Source: Symsagittifera roscoffensis (taxonomy: Eukaryota; Xenacoelomorpha; Acoela; Convolutidae). From it: DNA of 64,000 bases. Positions 24,140 to 35,199 of this stretch are shown one piece after another. Within the stretch, counting starts at the first letter, position 1. The number at the start of each line of letters is the position of its first letter. A model generated the notes under the pieces. That model was given only the letters and a program-made list of their open reading frames with translations, did not search any database and had not been told where the DNA came from. The translations under genes were made by a program, and so were the position numbers. The stretch is taken from positions 11,690,539 to 11,754,538 of the forward strand of contig NC_087070.1 in NCBI RefSeq assembly GCF_963678635.1, given 5' to 3'.

Positions 24140-25152
24140 TTTTAGCAATCTAATGCAAAGCTGCACTTTTTATAACATTTCTTAATTTGCATTGTATGGC
24201 TACGGCTATCGCGTATACTCGAAGCATGGCTATCTCGTTTCGGCTGAGCAGCAAACTGATTTCTGGTTATTCTTTCCAAACATTGAATATTTATAATCAT
24301 ATATAAGAAATAAATATTCTCTGTATAGAAAACATAAAATTGGGTTAGATTATCTAAAAAAAATTTCTGTCCAGATTATGAGCTTTTGTTGGGTACGGGT
24401 ATCTATTAAAATTGGGATTGTTCCTGATCCGGCTTCGTCTGATTTTTTATTACTGAGGCCCTGTTAGATACTTCTGATCCTTCATCATTGTTTAAGCTAG
24501 GCTTTGATTTCTTAGTGAGCGGATCTTTTTTGGGATTTCTCTTGATGTTCTGGTCCTATTGCTAATCTTTCGAAACTAGCTGTGGGTTGTGGGAAAAGAA
24601 GCTTTCGCTGCTTTTTTCGATGCTTCCTCGTAAACTTAGCACAAGCTGGTCATTTTATTGCCTTTCTGGTCTGGGTTTTTTGTAGCAGCGGTTTTTAAAG
24701 CAGCGGTTTTTTGTAGCAGCGGCGGTCTTAACTTCTCTGTCTGTTTTTGTTGTTTGAAAAAATTTTCTTTATAAAAAATTTCACAGCGGTAGTTTTCCAG
24801 GAAATATAAATCCCTTCATAATTTGATTTTGTTTGAAACTGTTTTACCGAGTTTTTGAGCTAATTTTTAATTTCACAGCTTATTAATGATGCCCCTATCG
24901 AAATTCAAATTGGTCCTACTTAGTTGAGTTTTTTGACAGCTGCATTAGGTTTACTATTAATTTTTGGACCTTAAGTTAATCGTATTAACCATTAAAAGCA
25001 GATAAAAGTAAAGCACCACTATGTTAATCATCGTTAGTCAATTTTTAATGCCTGCAGATTTGGTAATACAAGTACGTTTGTATAGCTATTTAAAAGCTTT
25101 TTACCCAATTGCACAAACTCGAAAAAACTTCATATATATGCCGTTTCTTTGG
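24140..25152. other. Non-coding stretch with a small repeat
   Basis: No gene is seen. At 24675-24732 a TTTTTGTAGCAGCGG word is repeated three times with minor changes. The rest is A+T-rich unique sequence. Confidence 0.5.
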
Positions 25153-25422
25153 TTATTTGTATGCCTTTAACACATTTTGAAGTGCACGTGTTTGCATTGA
25201 AAAGTGTCCAGAAGGTGCTTTAAAAAGCCGCTTCTTCTTGGCAGGTCTCAAGCCGGCTGTAACTACCATTCTTTCGTCAAAGTTGAGGATATTATTCTGG
25301 ACATATAGATTATCTGGATAGTTTTGTAAATTTCCGCAACAATTTGCAGTCTTGTTTCGTGCAGATGTGAGGCAGGTATTTAAGTATGTAAATAACAATA
25401 TTGACCGAGTTAAAACCCGCAC
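25153..25422 (-). other. Possible exon or short open frame, function unknown
   Basis: An 89-codon open frame on the minus strand has more balanced composition than its surroundings. It includes a basic stretch (AKKKRLFKAPSGHF) and a Cys pair. There is no family recognition, no second exon and no repeat copy in the window. It could be a chance frame or a relic of a mobile element. Confidence 0.2.
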
Positions 25423-25424
25423 TG

Positions 25425-25660
25425 AAGTTTCATGGATAATAATCGATTATATTGGATTTTCATTGCAGTCTCTATAAAATTACAAAAATAATCGATTATA
25501 ATTGATTGAAAATGGATTGAAATGATAATATTTCTTAAGCAATAAAATCCCCATATAATCGATTACAATCGTTTATAATCGATTATTTTCAAAAAAATTT
25601 ATCGAAAGAAAAATAATCCATTTTAGTCGATTATATTGGATTATAATCTATTTGTTCTAA
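25425..25660. repeat. ATCGATTATAATCGATTA array
   Basis: A dense cluster of AATCGATTATA and close variants (ATCGTTTATAATCGATTA, AGTCGATTATATTGGATTATAATC) is spread over about 230 bp. It is the same word family as at 485-690 and 26365-26545. Confidence 0.75.
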
Positions 25661-25849
25661 TCTTTTTGTGTGTTGTTTTCATTTTTTCATAATTTTGTTA
25701 AACTTAAGTTAGTTATTTTGTTCTCTCGCTTAATTTCTCTTTTTCCTATTTTCATTCATGTTTATGAAAAATTACAAAAAGTTACCTATAGATCCCACAC
25801 CAACCCCCCACGCTTACCCGTACTACAATTAGATGTCCCCTAACTAGAG

Positions 25850-26035
25850 AGAGAGAGAGGGGGTACGTCGTGGTTGGGGTCATGTGGGGGGTGGGGAACG
25901 TGAGGGGGGTACGTGAGGGAGGTACGTCGTGGGGTGGGGGATACGTTGGGGGGGGGGGGGGGGGGGGGGGGTTCGTTGGGTGGGGGAGGGGGATGTTGGG
26001 GCGTTGGGGGAGGGGGTCGGTTGACGTGAGGAAAT
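25850..26035. repeat. G-rich tract with GGGTACGT repeats and a 24-G run
   Basis: The plus strand begins with (GA)n and then has repeated GGGGGTACGT/GTACGTCGTGGGG words. An uninterrupted run of 24 G lies at 25948-25971, followed by further GGGG blocks. The many closely spaced G runs could form G-quadruplexes. The open frames here are composition artefacts. Confidence 0.85.
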
Positions 26036-26162
26036 GGTCAAAAGTGCTGTTTTTCAGCATTTTTGGAAAATTATTACATATTGGACGCCCCTGGATGAAA
26101 ATGTTCCTTCGAGTTTTGCAGAAAGTTGCAAAAATTAGAGTCAATACTTAGAAAATTTAATC

Positions 26163-26361
26163 GGCTCTTTTTCTTTCCCCCCACCTCACACGAGCTTCAT
26201 TTTTTTAGTGAAACGAGTGTTTTTACGAAAGTGAGTATGAAGTCCGAATATGTTTGTCGTGGCCTTATTAGTCTATATGTGAATTTTCATAACAGTCCGA
26301 CAAAGTGGTCAACAAATTTACTTCTAAAAGTTTGCAGGTGGGGGGAAAAGGAAAAAGTGCC
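26163..26361. mobile_element. 199-bp MITE, GGCTCTTTTT family
   Basis: The left end GGCTCTTTTTCTTTCCCCCC and the right end GGGGGGAAAAGGAAAAAGTGCC are near-perfect inverse complements over about 25 bp. The interior shares GTTTGTCGTGGCCTTATTAGTC with copies at 60.6-62 kb. There is no coding capacity. Confidence 0.85.
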
Positions 26362-26364
26362 ATT

Positions 26365-26545
26365 CAATCAATTTTCATGGATTTTATGTACAAAAAATAA
26401 TCCATTATATGAAAACAAAAATGGATTATAAACGATTATAATGGATTAAAATGGATATAAATTTTTCCAAAATAATGGATTATAATCGATTAAAAATCGA
26501 TTACGGGGTCTAAATTTGACATGATAATCGATTATATAGACAACA
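26365..26545. repeat. ATCGATTATAAT-type array
   Basis: Repeated ATGGATTATAAACGATTATAATGG and TAATCGATTAAAAATCG words follow directly on the MITE. Confidence 0.65.
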
Positions 26546-27844
26546 TTTTAGTCAAGGAAAATCAATTCGGGAAACATGCGGGGAGCAATGCGGGAAACAA
26601 CATGACTTTTGTATTGATGATTTCCAGTAAGAGTTAAATGAGATGATGCGCTGATGACATTTAGGGTAGTGTTTAGAGTCATAAAATATGATAATTATGG
26701 TTCATACGGTAACGAATATTTGGGCATCAATTGTTGAAAACTTTTCCTTTTTTGAAGTTTTTTCTCATCAAGTAAAGACAAAAGAATGATGGCAAAATTC
26801 TGGTTTTTGATAAAATCATTTTCATTTTTTAATTCGAAAACCTAAAACGATTCAAAAAATTGTTTTGAAACAGAAAAATATGTTTTCACTTGCTTGTTCT
26901 TTCCTGTTTGCGTGTGCTTTCTTCTAATCAGATTGAACTAATTAAAATTGCGTGAAAAATTTTTTTTTTTGCAAAACCAAGAGCGACTGCCGCTGATTTC
27001 TAGTATCTTTCACAAAATCAGGCAAGTAAATTATTTTTCTAATTAATTCAAAAACAAGTTGTATAACATCGACTTAAATTGGTGTTGTCTTACCTCTAGG
27101 GTACCTGAAAAGAAGCATTCAAACCCATATCTATTTCCAAAAAAAATAGAAAAAAATAGAAGGGAAATAATTTTTTTTGCCTGGAGGATTTTTGATCGGT
27201 TGTTAGAGTAAACACTGTGCCGAGTAGTTATTTTTTTAAAGAACACTTCGTTACCAGAACTTAAGTTAATTCGTATGTGCTAGTTTTAACCCATTTTTTA
27301 ACACTCGTTCGTGCTAGGTTTATATTCCGCTGCGTTAGTGAATTTTTAGAAGGTTGCTGCAGAATTAACTCTAGTTCTTTTCTCACAACTCTAACTCTCG
27401 AACTAATGGTCGGTGACTGTTTTGGCAGTTTTTGGTTTAGTTTTCACAAAAAAAATTGAAGGATGTTTCTTATAAATTTTCTCTTGCGACAGCTTACAAT
27501 GGCGAGAACAAAAGTAAAATTTAATAATATATACAAGAAAAAGTAAGAATAAAGTATTGAATTGTCTTGAGAAATTTCATGTGAGATATTATGTGCAAAG
27601 TTGTAATCGGAGAGCAACGGGGTGATCAAAACATGGTTAAATAACAATTTAGAAAAAATGGTTGAATAAAAATGGATTTCAATTATCAAAAAATATTTAA
27701 GGGGGAAGCTAATTTTCAAAATTCAGCTTTGATTAGGATGATATTTCTAGGAGCACGGTGTAGTTGTTTTTACATTTGTGTAATATTACGTTATAATGAA
27801 ATTTGATTTTTGTTTGAATTGTTTCAATTAAAAGGAGTTAAATG
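26546..27844. other. A+T-rich non-coding stretch
   Basis: No supported gene or repeat. It may include the 3' flank of the minus-strand exon that begins at 27845. Confidence 0.45.
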
Positions 27845-28327
27845 TTAGCAATCTGAGTTAGGGGGTCCGTCCGGATATATTTCTAGCAGCCAATCTTCAA
27901 ATATAGGCGATGCATCTATGTCTATTTGCACAAGATCTCTTAAATTGGGCTTTTCTTCCTCGTTCAATACTCTTTCTTTCAATTCCGTCGTATGTTTTAT
28001 TTCAGTTTCCAGTAATTCGATCAAAGCACCGTAACATTGGTCATTGAAAGGATCCATAACTAACCCATTTACAGCAAAGTTTGAGACATTGATAGCGGAC
28101 CATCGTGATGTTCCTAATTGTGAAAGACACCACCTGGCTGATTCCCCACACACGCGGCCGATCTCCAATCTCTGTGCAACTAAACTATTTGAAGTTTCCG
28201 TAACCAACGACTCCCTGTATTGTTTGAAAAGGTCCCGCAGGATATCCAATCTGTATATCAAACCTGACGAATAACTTCGATATTGACTTAGTGCGTCATT
28301 TGAAACACTTTCGTCTTGTGCAACTTG
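27845..28327 (-). CDS. Terminal exon of an unknown minus-strand gene
   Basis: The open frame runs from a plausible acceptor (CTCAG at 28332-28328) to a TAA at 27847-27845, about 160 codons. No ATG opens it and an in-frame TAG lies just upstream of the acceptor, which is why I read it as a last exon. The product is largely helical and acidic towards the C-terminus (LLETEIKH, LNEEEKPNLRD), with a Trp-rich centre (ARWCLSQLGTSRWSAIN). I do not recognise the family. Composition is clearly richer in G+C than its flanks. Upstream exons were not identified; a very short one around 28439-28462 with a GTGAGA donor is only a guess. Confidence 0.5.
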   Translation of the reverse strand, partial: QVAQDESVSNDALSQYRSYSSGLIYRLDILRDLFKQYRESLVTETSNSLVAQRLEIGRVCGESARWCLSQLGTSRWSAINVSNFAVNGLVMDPFNDQCYGALIELLETEIKHTTELKERVLNEEEKPNLRDLVQIDIDASPIFEDWLLEIYPDGPPNSDC

Positions 28328-28329
28328 CT

Positions 28330-29353
28330 GAGACTAGTCGGGGACATATAGAAAGCTTTTCATCTACAAAAAAAAATCAGAAGAAGCATTTTCTCATCCA
28401 TTTTTGTGCACAAAAAAAAACTAGTCATAAAAATCTCACCATTCTCATCAGCATAAGAAATTCTACGAAAATTGGGTAACTAACTGTTTTGTTTGATGTG
28501 GTCACTTTTATCACTGCCGTTGTCTTGTGATCAAAATTAAAGTCTGCTTCCCAAGGTTTTCAGTGTAATATTACCAAAAAAGCAGCTAATTTTAAATTAA
28601 AAAAAAGCATTTTTCAGTCCACTCAAGGAAGGCTTCAGCCGTTTCACTCTTAATTTTTCTGAAATTTAACCACATTTGTTGAAAAGCTGATACTGAAAAA
28701 TTTCCGAAGATAAACTTAAATTTTTCTGATTTATATCTGAAGTTTTCTATTATCAATCTGAAATTACGAGCACAATGATTGAAAAAATGATTGAATAATG
28801 ATTGAAAAAAAAAAATTTAATAGTGTTTTTTTTTATAAAAAAAGCATCAACTTTAAAAAAAAATACTCGGATCCATTTAAAAAATATATATGTTTTCCGA
28901 CAAAAAAATCGAGTTCATTATTAAAACAAACTTGGCTTCAATTTCAACTCGTCTTTTTAACAAGCCTAATATCTAAAGCTACGTCAAGTATCTTTTCCTG
29001 CAAACAATTGATTTGCTGTCTAAAACAATTCTGGTGGGTCTTGTTCAGTTTGATAAAGCATTCATTAATTCTTAAGAAAAGCACAAGCTCGCTTATAACG
29101 ACTGAAAATTCGATAGAGTCTAGTCAAAACAACATCAATAATCAAAAATGTGCAAGTTAAGTTGGAGTGGCACGTTTCCTCAAATGATAATCATACTGAA
29201 CACGATTGTGGTTTAACATTCTTTTTGAAGACAATCTCAAAGTATGTTCTGAAAAACTGCAACAAAAGTAACCGTACTCAGCTCCAACAAAACCAGCAGT
29301 CACTAATTATGCTGAGACGTAGATTTGATAGTCGTTCAAGATTCGTTCAAAGC
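28330..29353. other. Low-complexity A+T-rich stretch
   Basis: Poly-A/T runs dominate. The 120-codon open frame at 28798-29160 is lysine-, serine- and phenylalanine-heavy and looks like a composition artefact. Confidence 0.45.
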
Positions 29354-29987
29354 TGTGGTACGGTGGGTGTGCCCAAACATTCTGTATATAGATAGGTCTC
29401 TTCGGATGAAGAATGTCATTTTCTTGTATATACCCACAAGAGGGCGTCGAAAATTTAGCCAGTAATTTTAATTATTCAGAAAAAAAAGATTAATTGCAAA
29501 CCTACACCGCAAGAGGGCGGCGTTAATTTATTCACAAACTTCAACCAATTAGAGCGTAGTAAACGCCATTATGGATGCGCACCGCAAGAGGGCGTCACTA
29601 TTTTATGCACAGAATCGGACCAATCACAATCGAGTATACGCTATTGCGGACGCTCGCCGCGAGAGGGCGCAGTTAATTCATGCACAGAACTGGACCAATC
29701 AAAAATCGAGTAATCAGGGACGCTCGCCGCGAGAGGGCGCGACTAATTTATGCACAGATTTGAACCAATCAGAATCAAAAAAAATATACAAAGTACATCC
29801 TCCGCGAGAGGGCGCAGATAATTTATGCACAATCAGCGACCAATCAGATCTCAGATATCGTATTTATTGCTCCGGCAAGATTTTCAACCATTCTATCACT
29901 TCCTAAAACAAAACCCAGTCTCCTCCTGCATCTATCTGTAAATTATCAAAACCGTCTGTGCCATTTTGTAAATATAATCCGGTCACC
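29354..29987 (+). repeat. 5' LTR with internal tandem array
   Basis: This roughly 630-bp LTR begins TGTGGTACGG and may end near GGTCACCA (about 29978-29989). Its central part is the repeat array described separately. The exact end could not be fixed because the right LTR does not align there. Confidence 0.55.
29434..29860 (+). promoter_or_regulatory. Six ~74-bp units: CTCF-like motif plus CCAAT box
   Basis: The motif CCRCRAGAGGGCGN occurs at 29434, 29507, 29582, 29657, 29727 and 29802. The spacings are 73, 75, 75, 70 and 75 bp. A CCAAT(C/T)A box lies about 30-40 bp after each of the last five motifs, and each unit also shares TTTATGCACAGA. The motif fits the known CTCF core (CCASYAGRKGGCRS) at most positions. 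Tandem enhancer-like units are common in retroviral and retrotransposon LTRs; binding by CTCF here is inference. Confidence 0.8.
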
Positions 29988-29988
29988 A

Positions 29989-30231
29989 GTGGATCACCGA
30001 GTCGCAAAAATCTTCCAATTTTATATGTCAAATGCTACGGATGATCCCATATGGAAAAAGTTTCCTCAGGTTGCTGAACAAATTCGCTTCCCTCGGCAGA
30101 ATCCCATCCGGTCGCTCTCAAGATCGGTTCGCAGACATCAAGCGAAGAGACCGAGAAGAATGACGTCAGTGGAAGCAGGCGACCGCCGGAAAGTCAAATA
30201 TGCTACTATAATTGCGAACTTCCGAAATTAG
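29989..30231 (+). pseudogene. Leader / deletion-junction open frame
   Basis: An 80-codon frame after the LTR, rich in Arg and Ser (RSLSRSVRRHQAKRPRR). It shows no gag, protease or RT motif. It is probably what remains where gag to RT was deleted. Confidence 0.35.
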
Positions 30232-30234
30232 AGG

Positions 30235-31390
30235 ATGATCAAAAGTAAACGACCAACTAATCAAGTGAACCGAGTTTCGATTGGGCAAAGAATTGTCGCC
30301 AAGGACAAGAAATCACTCCCGGGCCTGGTAGAAATTCTAGACGCCGAAATTCTCAGCGAGCTGACAGACGAGGATGCAACTCTCAGACTGATGAAAATTA
30401 CGATAAGGAACAGGGACTACGAACGCTTCGCCAGGATAGACCCCTACATTAAGACCTTTTGGGATTTGGCAGCGGTGGTGGACGGCTGCATAATCATCAA
30501 CGACAGGATTGCGATTCCGAGTTGCCTTCAACGAGCAGTTCTATCGCGCTTGCATCGCTCGTACCCAGGTCAAGAGGCGATGGTGGACACTGCTCAGTAT
30601 TTGTAGTGGCCGAGGATCCACAGAGATATTGTTAACCTCTGCAAAAACTGTAGAGAATGCACAAAACTTGGTAAGAATTAAAAATCAATGAGTCCTTTTA
30701 AAATGTACAAGTGTCTGCCTCCCTTAAATGCCCCCGGACGAGGAACTTCAGTTAGATTGTGCGGGCCCACTATCAGATGAGGTAGGCAACCAAGTGTATA
30801 TTCCGGTAGCTATCGACCGTTTCTCCAAATATCCGTCTGCAATGCTTACTTAAACGACTGGAGCCAAAAAAATTCTAAAAATCTTGGAGAATTACATTTT
30901 TACTCATAGTATTCCTAAATCACTCAAAATGGACCAATACTCAGGTTTTGAAAAAATAATCGTAGATCGATACTGCAAATCAAAATGCATTAATCACAAT
31001 TTTTGCTCGGTCGGAGATCACCGAGGATGTGGTCTGGTAGAGCGTACCATTCAGACGATTAAAAGAAATTTGGGTACTCTACAGTTGAAAGATAATCCAC
31101 CGCATATTCATAAGGCTCTTAAGATGATTATCGAAGATATCCGGATAACAAAGAATTCAATTTTAGACTATCTCGAATTTTACTTTGGCAGGAAACCAAA
31201 TTCTGAGTGGTCGTTAGCGACCGATAATCTGAAATCTAAAGTTCTTTTAGACGAACAGAATTTGGAAAGAGATCTATTGACAGCTGAGGACAGAAGAGAG
31301 TTGTGTGACAGCAGGCATCGCGTCATGGTAGTTAAGAAGGGCCACCAAAGCAGAGATGTATCACCCAAATTCAAGATGGAAACCATTTAG
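30235..31390 (+). pseudogene. Integrase of the plus-strand gypsy relic
   Basis: The N-terminal zinc module is visible as LSRLHRSYPG then CKNCRECTK (about 30540-30675), interrupted by a TAG at 30604-30606. The catalytic core shows QLDCAGPL (first Asp, about 30750), KMDQYSGF (second Asp, about 30930) and LVERTIQT (Glu, about 31040), with 35 residues between the second Asp and the Glu. A TAA also interrupts the core (about 30851). The catalytic residues survive but the frame is dead. Confidence 0.85.
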
Positions 31391-32623
31391 ATTGCAAATA
31401 CACCCTAGTACAAATCTCTGGAACAGCTCGCGAAGTCGGCGAATGAGTGGATGATCTGGTTAAAGAAACTGTCGCATGAAAAGTGGTTGCCGAGCTCTCG
31501 GTACCTTAACAGAGAGAAACCAGCTCCTAGTGGCCTCCCTCAGAAATAGCCTTACAATTGGGACTCTAAGATTCACACAGGACGCCATAGACTCGCCAAG
31601 AACTAGTGCCAAATGTAAACTAGAGTCATTGCTTTTGTCTAATCCGAACTCAGTTGAAGTATTCAGGAAAAGGGCAAATCGTAAATCAGGGAAACAATTA
31701 TTTGAACGCTTTTGGGATAAAACTATCACAGTTACTCCTTCTACTTATTTTACGGCGGCGGTAAAAATAATTACGAAAAGTTATGTTTCGTTGAAGCTAA
31801 AAAATCCCCAAGTTTCAGGTCGCCATGGACCCAGCAAAGCACTTTTGGGAAAAAGGTTGAGGAGACAGAGAAAATTCTCTTCTTCGTCATCATCGGACGA
31901 ACTTCTGGTCCCGAAAGCACAAGCGTAACATAAACAACTGGCAGCAACAACTAGACTGGCGGTCCCGACGGGTCATCTACAAGGAAAATTCCGGGCAATC
32001 GCTCCCAGTGAAATTAGATCCAGCACTCCAATTCGAACCCCCAGACTCGCAATTCTGGTTGTGGACTTAACAAAATCGTCCTCCAGCTCAGGAGGCGTCA
32101 TCAATCCTCCGGTGGCGACATCATCACCCGTCGCCCAACCTTCATGTTCAAAAGCCATTCCTATCTCAGGCAAAATCGATAAAAGGTCTGATAAAGTCAG
32201 GAGGGTAACGATACAACCGGGCTCGGAAGTAGCATCGGACGCAGCCGGATTACAGCCGGTGTCCTCAAAGACGACCAGGTGACAGAGTCTAACGTCACAC
32301 CACAGCCCTGCCACTTGACGGTAGTTAAGCAAACCTCGGCAACCAGCCCTTCCAAGACGACGGACTCACTGCAGAAGATAACTCCGGAGGCTACAGCAGA
32401 TCAAGATGGGAGCGAGTCTTCCTCCTCGAGAACCTCAGGTCGCAGTAAAAGACAGTCACAATTCTATGGCAGTCCTATACGTCATGCGGTCAAAGAAGTT
32501 CCGGAAGCATCAACGCCAGGCTTTTCGGGCGGGCTGATGGTTCCGATGTCGCCTGCAGATTTGTCTTCGTCACCGTCACCAAGAAGAAGAATGAAAGTCT
32601 TCAAAAAGAATAAAATGCAGTAG
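31391..32623 (+). pseudogene. C-terminal Pol tail of the relic, frameshifted
   Basis: Three overlapping open frames (31476-31928, 32061-32282 and 32279-32623) give Ser/Lys-rich low-complexity protein. It ends with GRSKRQSQFYGSPIRHAVKEV-like residues, the basic 'R-x-R..FYG.P.RH' pattern often seen at gypsy Pol C-termini. The frame changes several times. Confidence 0.55.
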
Positions 32624-32695
32624 CTAAAACAAAAACTTTAAACTTATACATAAACTCAATTTGCTTTATTAGAATATCTGTTAGTCAGACTTTTT

Positions 32696-32708
32696 TGAAG
32701 GGGGAAAG
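32696..32708 (+). other. Polypurine tract
   Basis: GAAGGGGGAAAG directly precedes the restart of the LTR sequence TGTGGTACGG. This is the plus-strand priming site expected at the 3' end of an LTR element. Confidence 0.75.
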
Positions 32709-32830
32709 TGTGGTACGGCGGGTGTGCCTCCCATTATATAACGTAACGCATTTTAAATTGTACTGATGATAGAGGTCATAGTGTTAGTCTGAGTGAGTTG
32801 ATGTCATTATGTCAAGGCCGGTACTTGTCG

Positions 32831-34070
32831 ACCGTTTTAATATTTTATGATGAATGAAAATCACACTCACGTTATCTGGTGAAAGATACAGATATCTCAT
32901 TATTCTTCATTCTACCAATTCTTATTTTATTACAATTAATTTTGTAACTAAGAGTCTGTCGGTTGACATCCCACAAAAACCAAAACACTACTTGGATGTA
33001 CTTGGATCCTTCGACGTCCAATTTTATATCAAAATGTTCTGAGTGTAGCGAGAAGAAACCGAACTTGCTTCCTAGGTTGCATCCTGTTACGAGTTCGAAA
33101 CACACGACCAGCTCAGCTTTATGTATCTTTGAATCAAGTGGACTTCCGTTCCAACCATGACAAAAAACAATATCAAAAGCTGGAAATTTTCCTAGTAGTT
33201 ATTTTTTTGCGGTATTGGGCGAGTATGTTACCGGCAGATGTGATTTTTTTTCTCTACTGTTTTTTGATCCAAAAAATACTCGCAGATTATCAATGATGAT
33301 CTAACAAATCAAACAAAAAGTTGAATTTCATGAGTATCATTTTGGGAAACAGTGTCAAAAATTGAACGGATTTATACTTACATTTTGTAATGTCTAGTCG
33401 CTGCTTAAGTTCGCATAAAATAAATTAAATTCGCATAAAAGAAAGATGGTGTTATTCCGTTCCAAATAACCGTCACTATTTTTTTTTCAGTTTTTAGGCC
33501 ACCGGCATATTCGTGGCTACAAAACGTTATCCGAAAGTATCTCAGCAAAAGAGATGGACAGAATAGAAAATTTGAGCAAAATCTATGACCCAAAAAGCAT
33601 GGGGCCTATTTATTCCTTGGGGCAAAAAAGCTAGTTATTGAATTCTCATAAAACACATACTCAATTCCTATATTCTCGATTCAATTAGAAAAAAATTTCT
33701 ATGATACGTTTGAGTATAAAAACTGTATGTGAATTGTATGATGAGATAATGTCATGAAGTAAAAACTAGATTTGAAACAAAAGTATAAAATGTTTACCCA
33801 ATTTTTTTTTTACATTTGGCGCTAAATTTTGCTTTATTTTGCTGTATTTTTTTCGTCGTTTTAAATGACGCGGTTTTAAAAAAAATTTATGGCTATCATT
33901 TTCTTTGTATGGCGGTCAATCTGGGGGAATTGTGAAGAAAAACGAATATTAAAGGTTGGATTGCAACAGGTGTTCTGGTTGATTTTTTAAAGTTTTTTTT
34001 CTGCGCTTGCTTCGTAATAATTTGATTTCTTCAACTTCAAAAAATAGCAGGAGACATACTTGCTCTCTAA
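32831..34070. other. A+T-rich stretch without a supported gene
   Basis: Nothing coding is recognised. Short open frames around 32854-33160 overlap on both strands and have no domain. Confidence 0.4.
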
Positions 34071-35199
34071 TTAAATTGAATTGCTGTTATAAAGTCCTAA
34101 ATGTCCCACGGCTGTAAAAATTTGATAGTCAGCACCGCTGTGGAGGAGTTGCAGAAAATTGAAATGATCATAATAATTGGTTTTCATTTGAATCGTTTGA
34201 AAATACAAATGTGTAGCTGCAGTTCGACTTTTTTCAGCCAAATCGCTTAGAACAAGATGCGCAGATGCCCTGGCTGATTCTTTTATGGGCCTGTCTTTTT
34301 CAACCTGCAGTGTTTGCAACATATCTTGGCTCAATCGAATGACTTCATTGTATCCTTGAAAAAACTTTGGGTTGAACCAAACCGAATATTTCGCATACTG
34401 AATACTCAAAAAGGTAAACAGCCGATAGAGTTGGTCTGCTTTTGAAATGTTGACCTTAATGGAATCGGAAAAAACAAGGAGAAACTTTTGTGCTTCAATT
34501 CTGCAATGCATAGCCTGCGTTTGGCAGCCTGATTTGATACACTGGCGATATTCTTCTAGCAGCACATCAAAACACATAGCGTAAAAATGATATTTTTCTT
34601 CACCGGGCCCAAACCTCTGAAATCTGTTGACCACCGATATCAAGTTTCTCAAGTACCTCCAGGAAGGTTTTTCCTCATTAGTAGCGTCTGTTTTTACTCT
34701 CAAGGGTTCGGGTAAAAATCGCCCACAGTCGATTTTAGTCTGTTCTTTCAAAGAAAGACAAAATTCACTGATGTCAATCAAATCACAGGTACACGAATAG
34801 TTAAGATTATATATCGGGCCATTAAAATACTCTGGGCTTGATATATACTCAGTTGTTACAATTTGATCGATTCTTTTTTCAAATTTATTCGTAAAAATTT
34901 TGATCAAAGCTGAAATCTTCCGTTTTTGATACCAATTAAGAGCTGGGAGAGATAAAGCGCAGGCAAAATTGGAGAACACCAGAACGTTTTGTTCCTCATC
35001 GAATAAATACTGCTCTACTTCATCAGCAGAACACCTTTCAAGGTTTTTTTCAATTGTTTCGGTTTTTGTCAAAAATGTCGTATTCGGAATGGTACCAATG
35101 ATGACTATGATGCCATTTATACGCCTCTTTAGAAACTTCAGCAAAGATGAGAGATATAATGGAAGGTTGTCCCTGCTTACCAAGTAATTTTCAAAATTG
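34071..35199 (-). CDS. Terminal exon (about 375 codons) of an unknown gene
   Basis: The open frame runs from a good acceptor (ACTAAACAG at 35208-35200, with a branch-like CACTAA) to a TAA at 34073-34071. No ATG lies at the start and an in-frame TGA sits inside the presumed intron, so upstream exons are expected. The N-terminal part has a hydrophobic segment (GIIVIIGTIP) preceded by LPLYLSSLLKFLKRR; the rest is mainly helical and Cys-containing (YSCTCDLID, KSGCQTQAMHC). The helical C-terminal two-thirds could be a TPR-like or STAND-type sensor region, but this is only a resemblance. It lies 2.3 kb downstream of the NERD-helicase gene on the same strand. I do not recognise the family. Confidence 0.6.

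Larger units (their letters stand above)
29354..32830 (+). mobile_element. Internally deleted gypsy-type element
   Basis: The left end begins TGTGGTACGGTGGGTGTGCC. Essentially the same 20-mer restarts at about 32709, directly after a polypurine tract (GAAGGGGGAAAG), as expected for a 3' LTR. Between them are an integrase and a C-terminal Pol tail, but no recognisable gag, protease or RT. Beyond the first 20 bp the right LTR does not match the left one, so it is truncated, diverged or replaced. The right end is therefore uncertain. Confidence 0.75.

Noticed and set aside
25782..26151. 93-120 codon Gly- or Pro-rich open frames
   Set aside because: They are produced by the G-rich tract and its 24-G run.
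28798..29160. 120-codon plus-strand open frame
   Set aside because: It is Lys/Ser/Phe-rich low complexity in a poly-A/T region, with no motif or splice support.
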